This document shows, piece by piece, positions 14,033 to 21,869 of a stretch of DNA of 62,400 nucleotides. Origin of the DNA: a virus. Location: positions 1 to 62,400 of IMG/VR virus record IMGVR_UViG_3300049561_000021; one strand, 5' to 3'. A program made the translations under genes and the position numbers. The number at the start of each line of letters is the position of its first letter. Within the stretch, counting starts at the first letter, position 1. Below the pieces are notes generated by a model. That model was not told where the DNA came from. It saw only the letters and a list, made by a program, of their open reading frames with translations, and searched no databases.

Positions 14033-14446
14033 ATGAAAGATGATATTTCAAAATTAACAAAATTAGGGGATCATGGTAAAAAGTATTCATACGAAAATCC
14101 TTCTAAAGAATTACTTGAAACATTCCAAAATAAATTTCCACAAAGGGATTATATTACTCAATTCATTTTCAATGAGTTCACAAGTCTTTGTCCCAAAACT
14201 TTACAACCTGACTTTGCGACTATAACAGTAGAATATGTTCCAGACCAATTGTGTATTGAAACTAAAAGTTTGAAAATTTATTTTCTTGCATATCGAAATA
14301 CAGGTGCTTTTATGGAAACAATTACGAACACAATTTTAGATGATTGTGTTGCTGTCTGTAAGCCGCGATATATGAAAATAACAAGTAATTTTAATCCACG
14401 TGGTGGAACTTTTATTAATGTAATAGCTGAATATACTACAAAATGA
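14033..14446 (+). CDS. queF: QueF-family preQ0 reductase (or QueF-like enzyme), 137 aa
   Basis: The protein has the full length of a unimodular QueF. It keeps the nucleophile Cys53 and Asp60 (FTSLCPKTLQPDFATI), the NADPH motif as ETKSLKIYF (residues 76-84; usual ESKS), Glu95 and the PRYM...NPRGG block. The conserved His before Glu95 (usual FHE) is Met94 here (FMET). As a reductase it would turn preQ0 into 7-aminomethyl-7-deazaguanine (preQ1); with altered residues it might instead be an amidine-forming QueF-L type. The dpdA gene overlaps it by 4 nt, which couples it to DNA base insertion. Confidence 0.82.
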   Translation: MKDDISKLTKLGDHGKKYSYENPSKELLETFQNKFPQRDYITQFIFNEFTSLCPKTLQPDFATITVEYVPDQLCIETKSLKIYFLAYRNTGAFMETITNTILDDCVAVCKPRYMKITSNFNPRGGTFINVIAEYTTK

Positions 14447-15444
14447 GAATCTTTCTTGACTCTGGAGCATTTTCTGTTTGGAATCGTGGTGAACGAATAA
14501 ACCTTGATAACTACATTGAATTTTGCAAATGCTATGCAAAAGACCTTGATGCTATTGCAACACTTGATGTAATACCAGGTAAACCTAACGAAAAGGTAGA
14601 CTCTATTCAAGCAGATACAGCTGCTTGGGAAGGATGGGGAAATTATCAAAAAATGTTAAAAGCTAAACTTCCAGAAAGTAAGTTACTTCATACTTTTCAC
14701 CAAGGTGATCCTGAAGGATTTCTTGAAAAGTTAGTTAAAGAAGGTGGAGAATATATTGGGATAAGTCCTGCAAATGATAAGACAAGTTCACAGAGAAAAG
14801 AATGGATGGATAAAATCTGTATTCCTCATATTTTAGATTCTAAAGGTAAAGCAAAAGTAAAATTTCATGGGTTTGCAGTAACATCTTTAAAATTAACTTT
14901 AGCCTATGATTGGTTCAGTGTTGATTCATCATCCTGGAGATTGAGAGGTGGAGGGTATGGGTTAATAGACTTACCAATTGTACCAAGTGATTTATCAAAG
15001 AAAGAAAATTGTTACATTAACAGTATCCCAATTGGAACAGGGGTCAAAAAACATATTGGAAATGATACTATTGGATTTTTTAATATTAATAAAATTTCTC
15101 AAAGTGATTCTTCATTTTTAAGACACCCAGGGTATAAGAAAGAGATTGAAAAATTACTCGATGAACACTATTTCACTTTAACTGAACTTGAGACAAGTGC
15201 TAAATTACGTGCTGCTTGGAATGCAATTTATTTAATGAAATCTATTGCAAAATTTTCAAAAATTATATTATATTTAGCATCAAATGAAATTAAATCAATA
15301 CGAACACTACAGAGAAAGATGCAAGAGAATAAGTTAGGAACAGAAAATTTAAACATCTTAGTCTCGTATGCAATGATTCCAAAAAATAGTAGAGGTGATA
15401 ATATTTTGGACAAATTAATTAAAATGAAAAGACTATCAGAATGA
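14443..15444 (+). CDS. dpdA: DpdA-type DNA 7-deazaguanine transglycosylase, 333 aa
   Basis: The start MRIFLDSGAFSVWNRGE is typical of the TGT-like phage enzymes that exchange guanine in DNA for a 7-deazaguanine base. Later come LDAIATLDVIPGKP, a barrel segment YIGISPANDKTS, KVKFHGFAVTS and the second acidic site YDWFSVDSSSWR. The length is typical for phage DpdA (300-400 aa). It is the last gene of the que cluster and overlaps both neighbours by 4 nt. The likely purpose of the modification is protection from host restriction enzymes. Confidence 0.85.
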   Translation: MRIFLDSGAFSVWNRGERINLDNYIEFCKCYAKDLDAIATLDVIPGKPNEKVDSIQADTAAWEGWGNYQKMLKAKLPESKLLHTFHQGDPEGFLEKLVKEGGEYIGISPANDKTSSQRKEWMDKICIPHILDSKGKAKVKFHGFAVTSLKLTLAYDWFSVDSSSWRLRGGGYGLIDLPIVPSDLSKKENCYINSIPIGTGVKKHIGNDTIGFFNINKISQSDSSFLRHPGYKKEIEKLLDEHYFTLTELETSAKLRAAWNAIYLMKSIAKFSKIILYLASNEIKSIRTLQRKMQENKLGTENLNILVSYAMIPKNSRGDNILDKLIKMKRLSE

Positions 15445-16445
15445 TTATAAAACGACAAGAATTACTAAAAGCATTAGAAATAGTAAAACCTGGACTTTCA
15501 AGTAAAGAAACTATTCCACAAGCAACATTCTTTGCTTTTAAGGATGGCAAAGTGATCACATACAATGATGAATTATCAATATCTCATCCAATTGAATGCA
15601 TAGAAATTGAAGGAGCAGTTAAAGCAGTTGAATTGCATGCTTTACTTTCTAAAATAAAGAAAGATGAAATTGAAATAATTATTGATGGTGAAGAACTCAG
15701 AATTGAAAGTAAAAAAGCAAAAGCGGGATTATCTCTACAAGCTGAAATAAAGTTGCCTATAATTGACAAAATAAGTAAGTGGAAAAGATTACCTGGGGCA
15801 TTTTTAAAATATCTATCTTTTGCTATTCCAACTTGTGCAAGTGATACAAGTCGGCCTATTCTTACTTGTGTACACATAGGTAAAGAAGGGTTTATTGAAG
15901 CTTCAGACAGTTTTAAAATGGTACGATGTGAACTTGGTGAAGAAATGCCTACAAGTAGTTTCTTAATCCCTGCCTCATCTGCAATTGAAGTAAAGCGATT
16001 AAACCCAATTTCAATTGCAGAATCGAAAGGATGGATTCATTTTAAAACGTTAGATGGAACAGAAATATCATGTAGAACCTTTGAAGATAGTTACCCTGAT
16101 ACTTCAAAAGTACTTAAAGGAGATGGTGAAAAAATCACATTTCCAAAAACTATTTTTGACATAGTTGAGCGTGCTTCTGTATTTTCTAAACGTGAACATA
16201 TCTTAGATGAATCAGTGGATATTTCAATCAAGAATAATAAAATAACGATTGGTTCGAAAGCTGATTGTGGATGGTTTGAAGAGGAAGCAAATATTCAATA
16301 CAATAATAAACCTATTTTCTTTTGCATTACTCCGTATTTGCTTAAAGATATTTTGTCTGAAACGTTGGAATGCATCATTTGTGAAAATAAATTAAAATTT
16401 GAAGGAGATAATTGGGTTTATGTAACTTTATTAAGAGGAAAATAA
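15441..16445 (+). CDS. DNA polymerase sliding clamp (DnaN-like), 334 aa
   Basis: It resembles the bacterial beta clamp: an N-terminal IIKRQELLKALEIVKPGLSS helix, three repeated domains (one starts near KWKRLPGAFLKYLSFA) and the RPILTCVHI strand with FIEASDSFKMVRC. It is shorter than bacterial beta (about 365 aa) but has three-domain spacing. It would encircle DNA and give processivity to the phage family A polymerase; the matching AAA+ loader is at 21870. It begins inside the dpdA stop (ATGA). Confidence 0.75.
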   Translation: MIIKRQELLKALEIVKPGLSSKETIPQATFFAFKDGKVITYNDELSISHPIECIEIEGAVKAVELHALLSKIKKDEIEIIIDGEELRIESKKAKAGLSLQAEIKLPIIDKISKWKRLPGAFLKYLSFAIPTCASDTSRPILTCVHIGKEGFIEASDSFKMVRCELGEEMPTSSFLIPASSAIEVKRLNPISIAESKGWIHFKTLDGTEISCRTFEDSYPDTSKVLKGDGEKITFPKTIFDIVERASVFSKREHILDESVDISIKNNKITIGSKADCGWFEEEANIQYNNKPIFFCITPYLLKDILSETLECIICENKLKFEGDNWVYVTLLRGK

Positions 16446-16448
16446 ACT

Positions 16449-16640
16449 ATGTGGATATTAATTATATTAATTGTAATTGTCTACTTAATAATAGGTAGAG
16501 TAGCTGCGAACATTGAAGATAATGTAAAAGCATTTTATGAACCTACTGAATATTATAAAGCATTTTTTATGATATTTTGGCCAATATGTTTATTATGGAA
16601 TTTTATTATTTGGATCGGAGATAAAATATATAATTTATAA
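16449..16640 (+). CDS. Small membrane protein, 63 aa
   Basis: Two hydrophobic helices are seen, residues 1-19 (MWILIILIVIVYLIIG) and about 40-58 (AFFMIFWPICLLWNFIIW). They are separated by a polar stretch with an acidic segment. It lies between the clamp and the UDG-exonuclease gene and overlaps the latter by 1 nt. Role unknown; possibly tethering or superinfection functions. Confidence 0.65.
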   Translation: MWILIILIVIVYLIIGRVAANIEDNVKAFYEPTEYYKAFFMIFWPICLLWNFIIWIGDKIYNL

Positions 16641-17884
16641 TGGAAGGCTTTTTCACTAAAAAACAAACGGAATCAAAATCACAAACTAAAGGCAAACGTC
16701 TTTCTTGTGAATCCTGTGGTTTATATAAAGACGTACTCACTCCAAGAATGGAGCCTTTCGGTAATTTCAAGAAAAGTATAATGGTTATTGGTGAAGCAGC
16801 CGGAAAAACAGAAGATTTAAGAGGAAAACCTTGGCAAGGGAAAACAGGAAATCTCTTGCAAAGAACTTTTAGAGAATTAGGATTTGACTTATTTGAAGAT
16901 TGTATCAATATAAATGCCTGTAATTGCCGACCAGTAAAACCAGATGATACAAACGCAATACCTACAAATTTTCAAATTGATTGCTGTCGCCAACGTGTAT
17001 TAAAAGCAATCGAACAATACAAGCCTAAACTTATAATTCTTTTAGGTGGATCAGCACTTTATAGCATAATCGGGAATAGATGGAAAAGGGATTTAGATAA
17101 TATTTCAAAATGGAGAGGTTTTACTATTCCTGATCAAGACTTTGATTGTTGGATTTGTCCCACATTCCATCCAAGTTATATTGAAAGATTAGATGATGGA
17201 GTTGAAAATATCATTTGGAAACAAGATTTAAAACAAGCATTTGAAAAATTAAAAAAACCATTTCCTAAATATAAAGAACCTGAAATTGAAATAATTAAAG
17301 ATCTATCTGAATTAGAATATACAAAAATTGGAAGCGTAAAAACTAGATCACAACCTTTTATGATTGCTTTTGATTACGAAACTACAGGATTAAAACCACA
17401 CGCTGAAGGACACAGAATAGTTTGTTGCTCAGTTGCAGATAGTGAAGATCATGTGTATGTTTTTGAAATGCCTAAATCAAGAAGAGAATTAAAACCATTT
17501 ATAAACTTGATAACTAATCCAGAGATAAAAAAAGTTGCTTCAAACATGAAATTTGAACATGTTTGGACTAAAGTGAGATTAGGTGTAGAAGTGAAAGGAT
17601 GGTATTGGGATACAATGGTAGTGGCACATGTTATTGATAATAGACCAAGAATTACAAGTTTAAAATTTCAAACTTATATTACATTTGGTATTGTTGATTA
17701 TGAAAGTGATATATCACTATATTTGAAAGCAAAAGATGAAAAGAACGGAAATTCTATTAATAATATTATGGAATTACTTAATATTCCTGAAAAGAAAGAA
17801 AAACTATTAAAATATAATGGTCTTGATTCAATTTATGAATATAGATTAGCTTTATATCAAGAACAATTAATGTTACCATTTTGA
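16640..17884 (+). CDS. Uracil-DNA glycosylase (family 4-like) fused to 3'-5' exonuclease, 414 aa
   Basis: Residues about 20-200 form an Fe-S uracil-DNA glycosylase: CESC (23-26), GEAAGKTEDLRGKPW, further Cys in NACNCRP and DCC, LIILLGGSALYSII and the FHPSY motif. Residues about 235-410 form a DnaQ/PolA-type proofreading exonuclease: DYETTGL (Exo I), NMKFEHVW (Exo II), WDTMVVAHVID and the Exo III YNGLDSIYE. The polymerase gene at 19330 lacks an exonuclease domain. This protein therefore seems to supply proofreading in trans, joined to a uracil sensor. The arrangement is unusual. Confidence 0.85.
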   Translation: MEGFFTKKQTESKSQTKGKRLSCESCGLYKDVLTPRMEPFGNFKKSIMVIGEAAGKTEDLRGKPWQGKTGNLLQRTFRELGFDLFEDCININACNCRPVKPDDTNAIPTNFQIDCCRQRVLKAIEQYKPKLIILLGGSALYSIIGNRWKRDLDNISKWRGFTIPDQDFDCWICPTFHPSYIERLDDGVENIIWKQDLKQAFEKLKKPFPKYKEPEIEIIKDLSELEYTKIGSVKTRSQPFMIAFDYETTGLKPHAEGHRIVCCSVADSEDHVYVFEMPKSRRELKPFINLITNPEIKKVASNMKFEHVWTKVRLGVEVKGWYWDTMVVAHVIDNRPRITSLKFQTYITFGIVDYESDISLYLKAKDEKNGNSINNIMELLNIPEKKEKLLKYNGLDSIYEYRLALYQEQLMLPF

Positions 17885-17894
17885 AAATAAAGAT

Positions 17895-18260
17895 ATGAAA
17901 AAAATTACTTATAAAATGCTAGTAAAAGATGCATATCATAAATTCTCTGAAGAAATTGTAGCTATTGTAGAAGATGCAATTACTGAAGTTGAGCATGTAA
18001 AAGGACTATTAGAATATTTTAATAAAACATTAAAACCAGGTGAAACAAAACGTCACTTAGTTTTGCTAAGAAAAATAAATAATAATAAAGAAGCAAGATT
18101 AGATCATGAATGGAAAAAAGAAAGTTTAGTGACAGAAAAAGGAGGTTATGATAGATATAAATGTTCTAGATGTAAAATTACTGGAAAGCGTTATGGATTA
18201 AGTAATTATATTAAAATAGATAAAAAGTTTGAAAAGAAAGTTTATTGCAAAATACTATGA
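17895..18260 (+). CDS. Zinc-ribbon-like hypothetical protein, 121 aa
   Basis: The C-terminal part DHEW...GGYDRYKCSRCKITGKRYG has the pattern of small phage zinc ribbons (His-x-Trp, then Cys-x2-Cys and Gly). The first 80 residues are helical, with the acidic segment EIVAIVEDAITEVEHV. It overlaps the next gene by 4 nt. Function unknown. Confidence 0.6.
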   Translation: MKKITYKMLVKDAYHKFSEEIVAIVEDAITEVEHVKGLLEYFNKTLKPGETKRHLVLLRKINNNKEARLDHEWKKESLVTEKGGYDRYKCSRCKITGKRYGLSNYIKIDKKFEKKVYCKIL

Positions 18261-18514
18261 AAAAAGAAATAGAACTTTGGAAATATAAACATAGTAAAGA
18301 AAAATGTGAATATTGCATTTTTCATAGTGCAAGATGTTATTTAAGTATAGAAGCACACTGGTGTCATCTTTCTTTAGCTACTGAATTTAGAGGAACTACT
18401 TTTTTACCAATTTCAAAAATATTAACTGAAAAAGATATAAAAACTAAATGTGAAAATTTTTCTCCAATAATGATAGATACAAGAAAAAAGAAAATTTATT
18501 ATATGTCTAACTAA
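18257..18514 (+). CDS. Cys-rich hypothetical protein, 85 aa
   Basis: Cysteines in CEYC, ARCYL, HWCHL and TKCENF suggest a small metal-binding protein. The ATG at 18257 overlaps the preceding stop (ATGA) and is preferred to an in-frame TTG at 18245. No family is recognised. Confidence 0.6.
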   Translation: MKKEIELWKYKHSKEKCEYCIFHSARCYLSIEAHWCHLSLATEFRGTTFLPISKILTEKDIKTKCENFSPIMIDTRKKKIYYMSN

Positions 18515-18525
18515 AAACTAAAATT

Positions 18526-19122
18526 ATGAAAAAATTAATCGTACTACTGGGTTTATTTATACTGCCTTTACGATTATTTGCTCCATCGGATTGGATTGTT
18601 CCACTTATGATGCTTCAAAAACAACAGATGGAAAAATATTCGACAGATCAATTAAATGCTTATCTTGACTCTCTTGCAATCCCTGAAAGTGGGAAACCTT
18701 CAAAATATCCTTTAAAGATAAAAGGTATTGTATATAAATCACCTTATCGTATTATTAATTATTCTACAAATGCTGCAGGTAAATGGCAATTAACACCTAT
18801 TGCTAGAAAAGAGATTCGGTATAAAGGTACACTCCAGCAATTTTTAAATTCACCTAAATTACAAAAAAAATGTACGATAGATTTAATGAAACGGATTAAA
18901 ATCTATATTAAATATTATATCCCAAATTATCAAGATTATATTGGAAAAATAGTTAATGGAGTATTAATTACATATTCTGGAATGTTTGGAGCAGCACATA
19001 TTGGAGGTGTTGGAGCATTAAAAGCATTTTTAACTCACGGATATAATGCATCTGACGGGAATCACTCTGTTAAATCGTATATGCAGTTATTTGGAGGTTT
19101 TAATTTTGGATTACTAGTATAA
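18526..19122 (+). CDS. Secreted lytic-transglycosylase-like peptidoglycan hydrolase, 198 aa
   Basis: A signal peptide (MKKLIVLLGLFILPLRLFA) leads into a lysozyme-fold domain: the candidate catalytic Glu is in LAIPESGKPS, NAAGKWQLTPIA is a typical substrate-binding block, and GALKAFLTHGY ends it. Phages of Bacteroidota often carry such a protein beside the late or replication genes. It lies oddly among the DNA polymerase genes, far from the lysis cassette at 31351-32677. It may act in entry or as a second lysis enzyme. Confidence 0.65.
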   Translation: MKKLIVLLGLFILPLRLFAPSDWIVPLMMLQKQQMEKYSTDQLNAYLDSLAIPESGKPSKYPLKIKGIVYKSPYRIINYSTNAAGKWQLTPIARKEIRYKGTLQQFLNSPKLQKKCTIDLMKRIKIYIKYYIPNYQDYIGKIVNGVLITYSGMFGAAHIGGVGALKAFLTHGYNASDGNHSVKSYMQLFGGFNFGLLV

Positions 19123-19141
19123 ACTTTAACATAAATAAGCT

Positions 19142-19336
19142 ATGAGAAAAAATTTAGCTGCTATCTATTTAAGCACTCCATTAATAGTGGGGTTAGTATT
19201 TATTGTTCTTAAATTATTTCATATAATTAGTTGGACGTGGTGGATAGTAACAATTCCATTTTGGGGCACATTTCTATTAGTTTTAATTGTTTTTGCAATT
19301 ATTGGATTTGCATTATTATTTGGTCCAGAATGGTGA
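19142..19336 (+). CDS. Small membrane protein, 64 aa
   Basis: Two transmembrane helices are seen (LSTPLIVGLVFIVLKLF and a Trp-rich WWIVTIPFWGTFLLVLIVF), ending in LLFGPEW. It follows the lytic-enzyme gene by 19 nt and overlaps the polymerase start by 7 nt. A holin-like role with the neighbouring enzyme is possible but unproven. Confidence 0.55.
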   Translation: MRKNLAAIYLSTPLIVGLVFIVLKLFHIISWTWWIVTIPFWGTFLLVLIVFAIIGFALLFGPEW

Positions 19337-21855
19337 CATATAATCTTAATTGTAACGAAGCTTACGAGCTAATGCACAAAGGTATTCTTGCTTTTGCAGA
19401 TGCTGAAATGCAAGGTATTCATATTGATGTAGATTATATTCAAAAAAAGAAAGTTGCATTAGATCGTAAAAAGATTCGTCTTGAAAATAAATTTAAAGAG
19501 ACATCTTTTTACAGAGAATGGGAAAAGTCACAGTCGGGTAAAGTTAATATTTATTCTGGTGAGCAACTTGGAAATTTTCTGTATAATGTTAAAAAGATAA
19601 AACCATTAAAATTAACTTCAGGTGGAAAAAAAGGTGAGAATAAAAAAGGTTCAACAGATGAAGAAGCACTAAAGAAACTAGATATTCCTGAATTATCATT
19701 TTATGAAGAGTATAAAAAGGTAAAAAAGTCACTTGATGTGCTAAGTGGTTTTGAACGTGAACAAGTAGATGAGTATATGCATACTTTTTTTAATCTTCAT
19801 TTAGCACGTACATATCGTTCCTGTATTTCAAAAGGAACTCCTATTCTTGCTGTAAGAGATTTCTTAAAATATCCAAATGGAATACCTATTGAAGAAATAA
19901 AAGAGGGAGATTATGTTTATTGTTTTGATAATAATCTTAATCCGGCTATTCAAAAAGTATTATGGGCAGGAAAAACAGGACATAGAGAAGTTATTAGAAT
20001 TCATTATTCTGTAACAGGTAGTCATAAAAGTTTTATAGATGTTACACCTGAGCATAAAATAAGACTTATTGATGGTTCTTATGTTCAAGCACAAAATTTA
20101 GTTGGTGATTTTCGATCAGAAACAGATGACTATCATTTACCTAAAATAAGAACATTATCTTGCAAAAGAAGAGGAGATGCTTTAAACTTTACTGGACATT
20201 TAACAAATGGAACAGGTATTTTAGAACATAGGTTTATCTATTCACAATTGATTGGAAAATTATTAGAAGAAGAACTCGTACATCATAAAAATGAAATTCA
20301 TTTGGATCACATACCTTCTAATCTTGAAAAAATGTCTTCTTCTAAACATGCTTTATATCATGTAAAAAATACATTATTAACAAAAAAGTCAAGAGAAAAT
20401 AATAAACAAGCTATACAAAAAGCAAAAGAAGCAGGAGTCTATAAAAATTGTCACCCGAAAGGTAAAGATAGTCCAAATTATTTAGGTTTATCTAAATTTA
20501 CTTGTCTTCGACTTCTTTGTGAAAAGAAAGGAGAATATTCAAAAGTAAATTACGATTTTGATACATTTAAAAAATATTTACGACTTCATGAGATTGATCC
20601 TAAAATAATTAAATTAAGATTTGATCTTAATGGAAAATATATTTGGAAATCATATTTACAAAAGATTTCAATTTTAGGAAGAGCAAAAGTAGAAAAGCTT
20701 TTAGGAGGGTATAATTATTATCATTTACTCAAATTGTATGAATTATATGGAATTAATCCTAAAAGAAAATGGGCAAATCATATTATAACAAAAATTGAAT
20801 GGATTAAAAAAACTGTTGATGTATATGATATAGAAGTAGAAAAATATCATAATTTCTTTGCAAATGAAATTTGTGTTCATAACTCATCAAATTCACCTAA
20901 CTTTCAAAATATTCCCATTAGAGATGAAGAAATGCAAGAAATTTGTAGGAGTGCTATTATACCACGTCCTGGACATCAGTTATTAGAGGGGGACTACGGA
21001 CAGTTAGAGGTCAGAATAAGTGCATGCTACAATAATGATAAAAAATTAATCCATGATATTTTACATGGTGATATGCATTCCGATATGGCTAAGGAAATAT
21101 TTAAACTTGATTCAATTGATAAAAAAATACCAGGTCAAGCTATTTTACGACAAGCAGCTAAGAATGGGTTTATATTTCCAGAATTTTATGGGGACTATTA
21201 TAAAAATTGCTCAGAGAACATTGCAGATTGGGCAAAATTACCTCAAGGTAAATGGAAGTCAGGACAAGGCATTATAATTGATGAATTAGGTAAACCTTTC
21301 AAACCATACTATATTTCTGACCATTTAATAAGTAAAGGTATAAAAGAATTTGGAGAAATAAAGAAAGTAGATGGTAGAACTATTGTTACTGGATTTATTA
21401 AGCATATTCAAGATATTGAAAATAAATTCTGGAATAAACGCTATTATGAATATAAACAATGGAAAGATAATTTTTATGAAGAATATCTGAAGAAAGGCTA
21501 TATTGATTCAAAAACAGGATTTAGATTTTCTGGAGTAATGTCTTTTAACGACGTTGTAAATTACCCTATTCAAGGTGCAGCATTTCATTGCTTATTATGG
21601 TCATTTATTGAAATGAGTAAATTTATTAAAGAAAATAATCTTGATTCCAAATTAATTGGACAGATTCATGATAGTATTTTAATAGATACACATCCAGATG
21701 AACTTGAAATAATTGCAAAAAAATTAATTGAAATTACAACAGTAAAATTGCTTGAAGAATGGAAATGGATAATTTTACCATTGGAAATTGATATTGCAGT
21801 TTGTGGTGTAGATGAACCTTGGTTGAAAAAAGAAAAATATAAATTAAACAATTAA
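19330..21855 (+). CDS. polA: Family A DNA polymerase interrupted by an intein (841 aa; 487 aa after splicing)
   Basis: Polymerase motifs flank an intein (19822-20883). Before it are the N-terminal helical region and LARTYRS; after it come SSNSPNFQNIP (motif 2), LEGDYGQLEVRI (motif A), RQAAKNGFIFPEFYG (a phage variant of the O-helix motif B) and GQIHDSILID (motif C). The exonuclease domain is missing and is found in the UDG fusion upstream. The ATG at 19330 overlaps the preceding gene's stop; an ATG at 19231 would give 33 unrelated residues and is rejected. It is the replicative polymerase, used with clamp and loader. Confidence 0.9.
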   Translation: MVTYNLNCNEAYELMHKGILAFADAEMQGIHIDVDYIQKKKVALDRKKIRLENKFKETSFYREWEKSQSGKVNIYSGEQLGNFLYNVKKIKPLKLTSGGKKGENKKGSTDEEALKKLDIPELSFYEEYKKVKKSLDVLSGFEREQVDEYMHTFFNLHLARTYRSCISKGTPILAVRDFLKYPNGIPIEEIKEGDYVYCFDNNLNPAIQKVLWAGKTGHREVIRIHYSVTGSHKSFIDVTPEHKIRLIDGSYVQAQNLVGDFRSETDDYHLPKIRTLSCKRRGDALNFTGHLTNGTGILEHRFIYSQLIGKLLEEELVHHKNEIHLDHIPSNLEKMSSSKHALYHVKNTLLTKKSRENNKQAIQKAKEAGVYKNCHPKGKDSPNYLGLSKFTCLRLLCEKKGEYSKVNYDFDTFKKYLRLHEIDPKIIKLRFDLNGKYIWKSYLQKISILGRAKVEKLLGGYNYYHLLKLYELYGINPKRKWANHIITKIEWIKKTVDVYDIEVEKYHNFFANEICVHNSSNSPNFQNIPIRDEEMQEICRSAIIPRPGHQLLEGDYGQLEVRISACYNNDKKLIHDILHGDMHSDMAKEIFKLDSIDKKIPGQAILRQAAKNGFIFPEFYGDYYKNCSENIADWAKLPQGKWKSGQGIIIDELGKPFKPYYISDHLISKGIKEFGEIKKVDGRTIVTGFIKHIQDIENKFWNKRYYEYKQWKDNFYEEYLKKGYIDSKTGFRFSGVMSFNDVVNYPIQGAAFHCLLWSFIEMSKFIKENNLDSKLIGQIHDSILIDTHPDELEIIAKKLIEITTVKLLEEWKWIILPLEIDIAVCGVDEPWLKKEKYKLNN
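19822..20883 (+). mobile_element. Intein with HNH-type homing endonuclease in the polymerase
   Basis: The 354 residues run from Cys1 (CISKGTPILAV) to the terminal His-Asn (EICVHN), followed by Ser of the extein. Block A is at the start, block B is DVTPEHKIRL, and blocks F/G are VYDIEVEKYHNFFA plus VHN. A central HNH region (LEHRFIYSQL, then VHHKNEIHLDHIPSNLEKMS) is the homing nuclease. It splits the polymerase at RTYRS/SSNSPN, an essential conserved motif, so splicing is needed for activity. Confidence 0.92.
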
Positions 21856-21869
21856 AATAATCCATTATT

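Noticed and set aside
19231-19329. Upstream ATG extension of the polymerase gene
   Set aside because: It overlaps a membrane-protein gene in another frame and encodes 33 residues unlike polymerases; the ATG at 19330 with stop overlap fits better.
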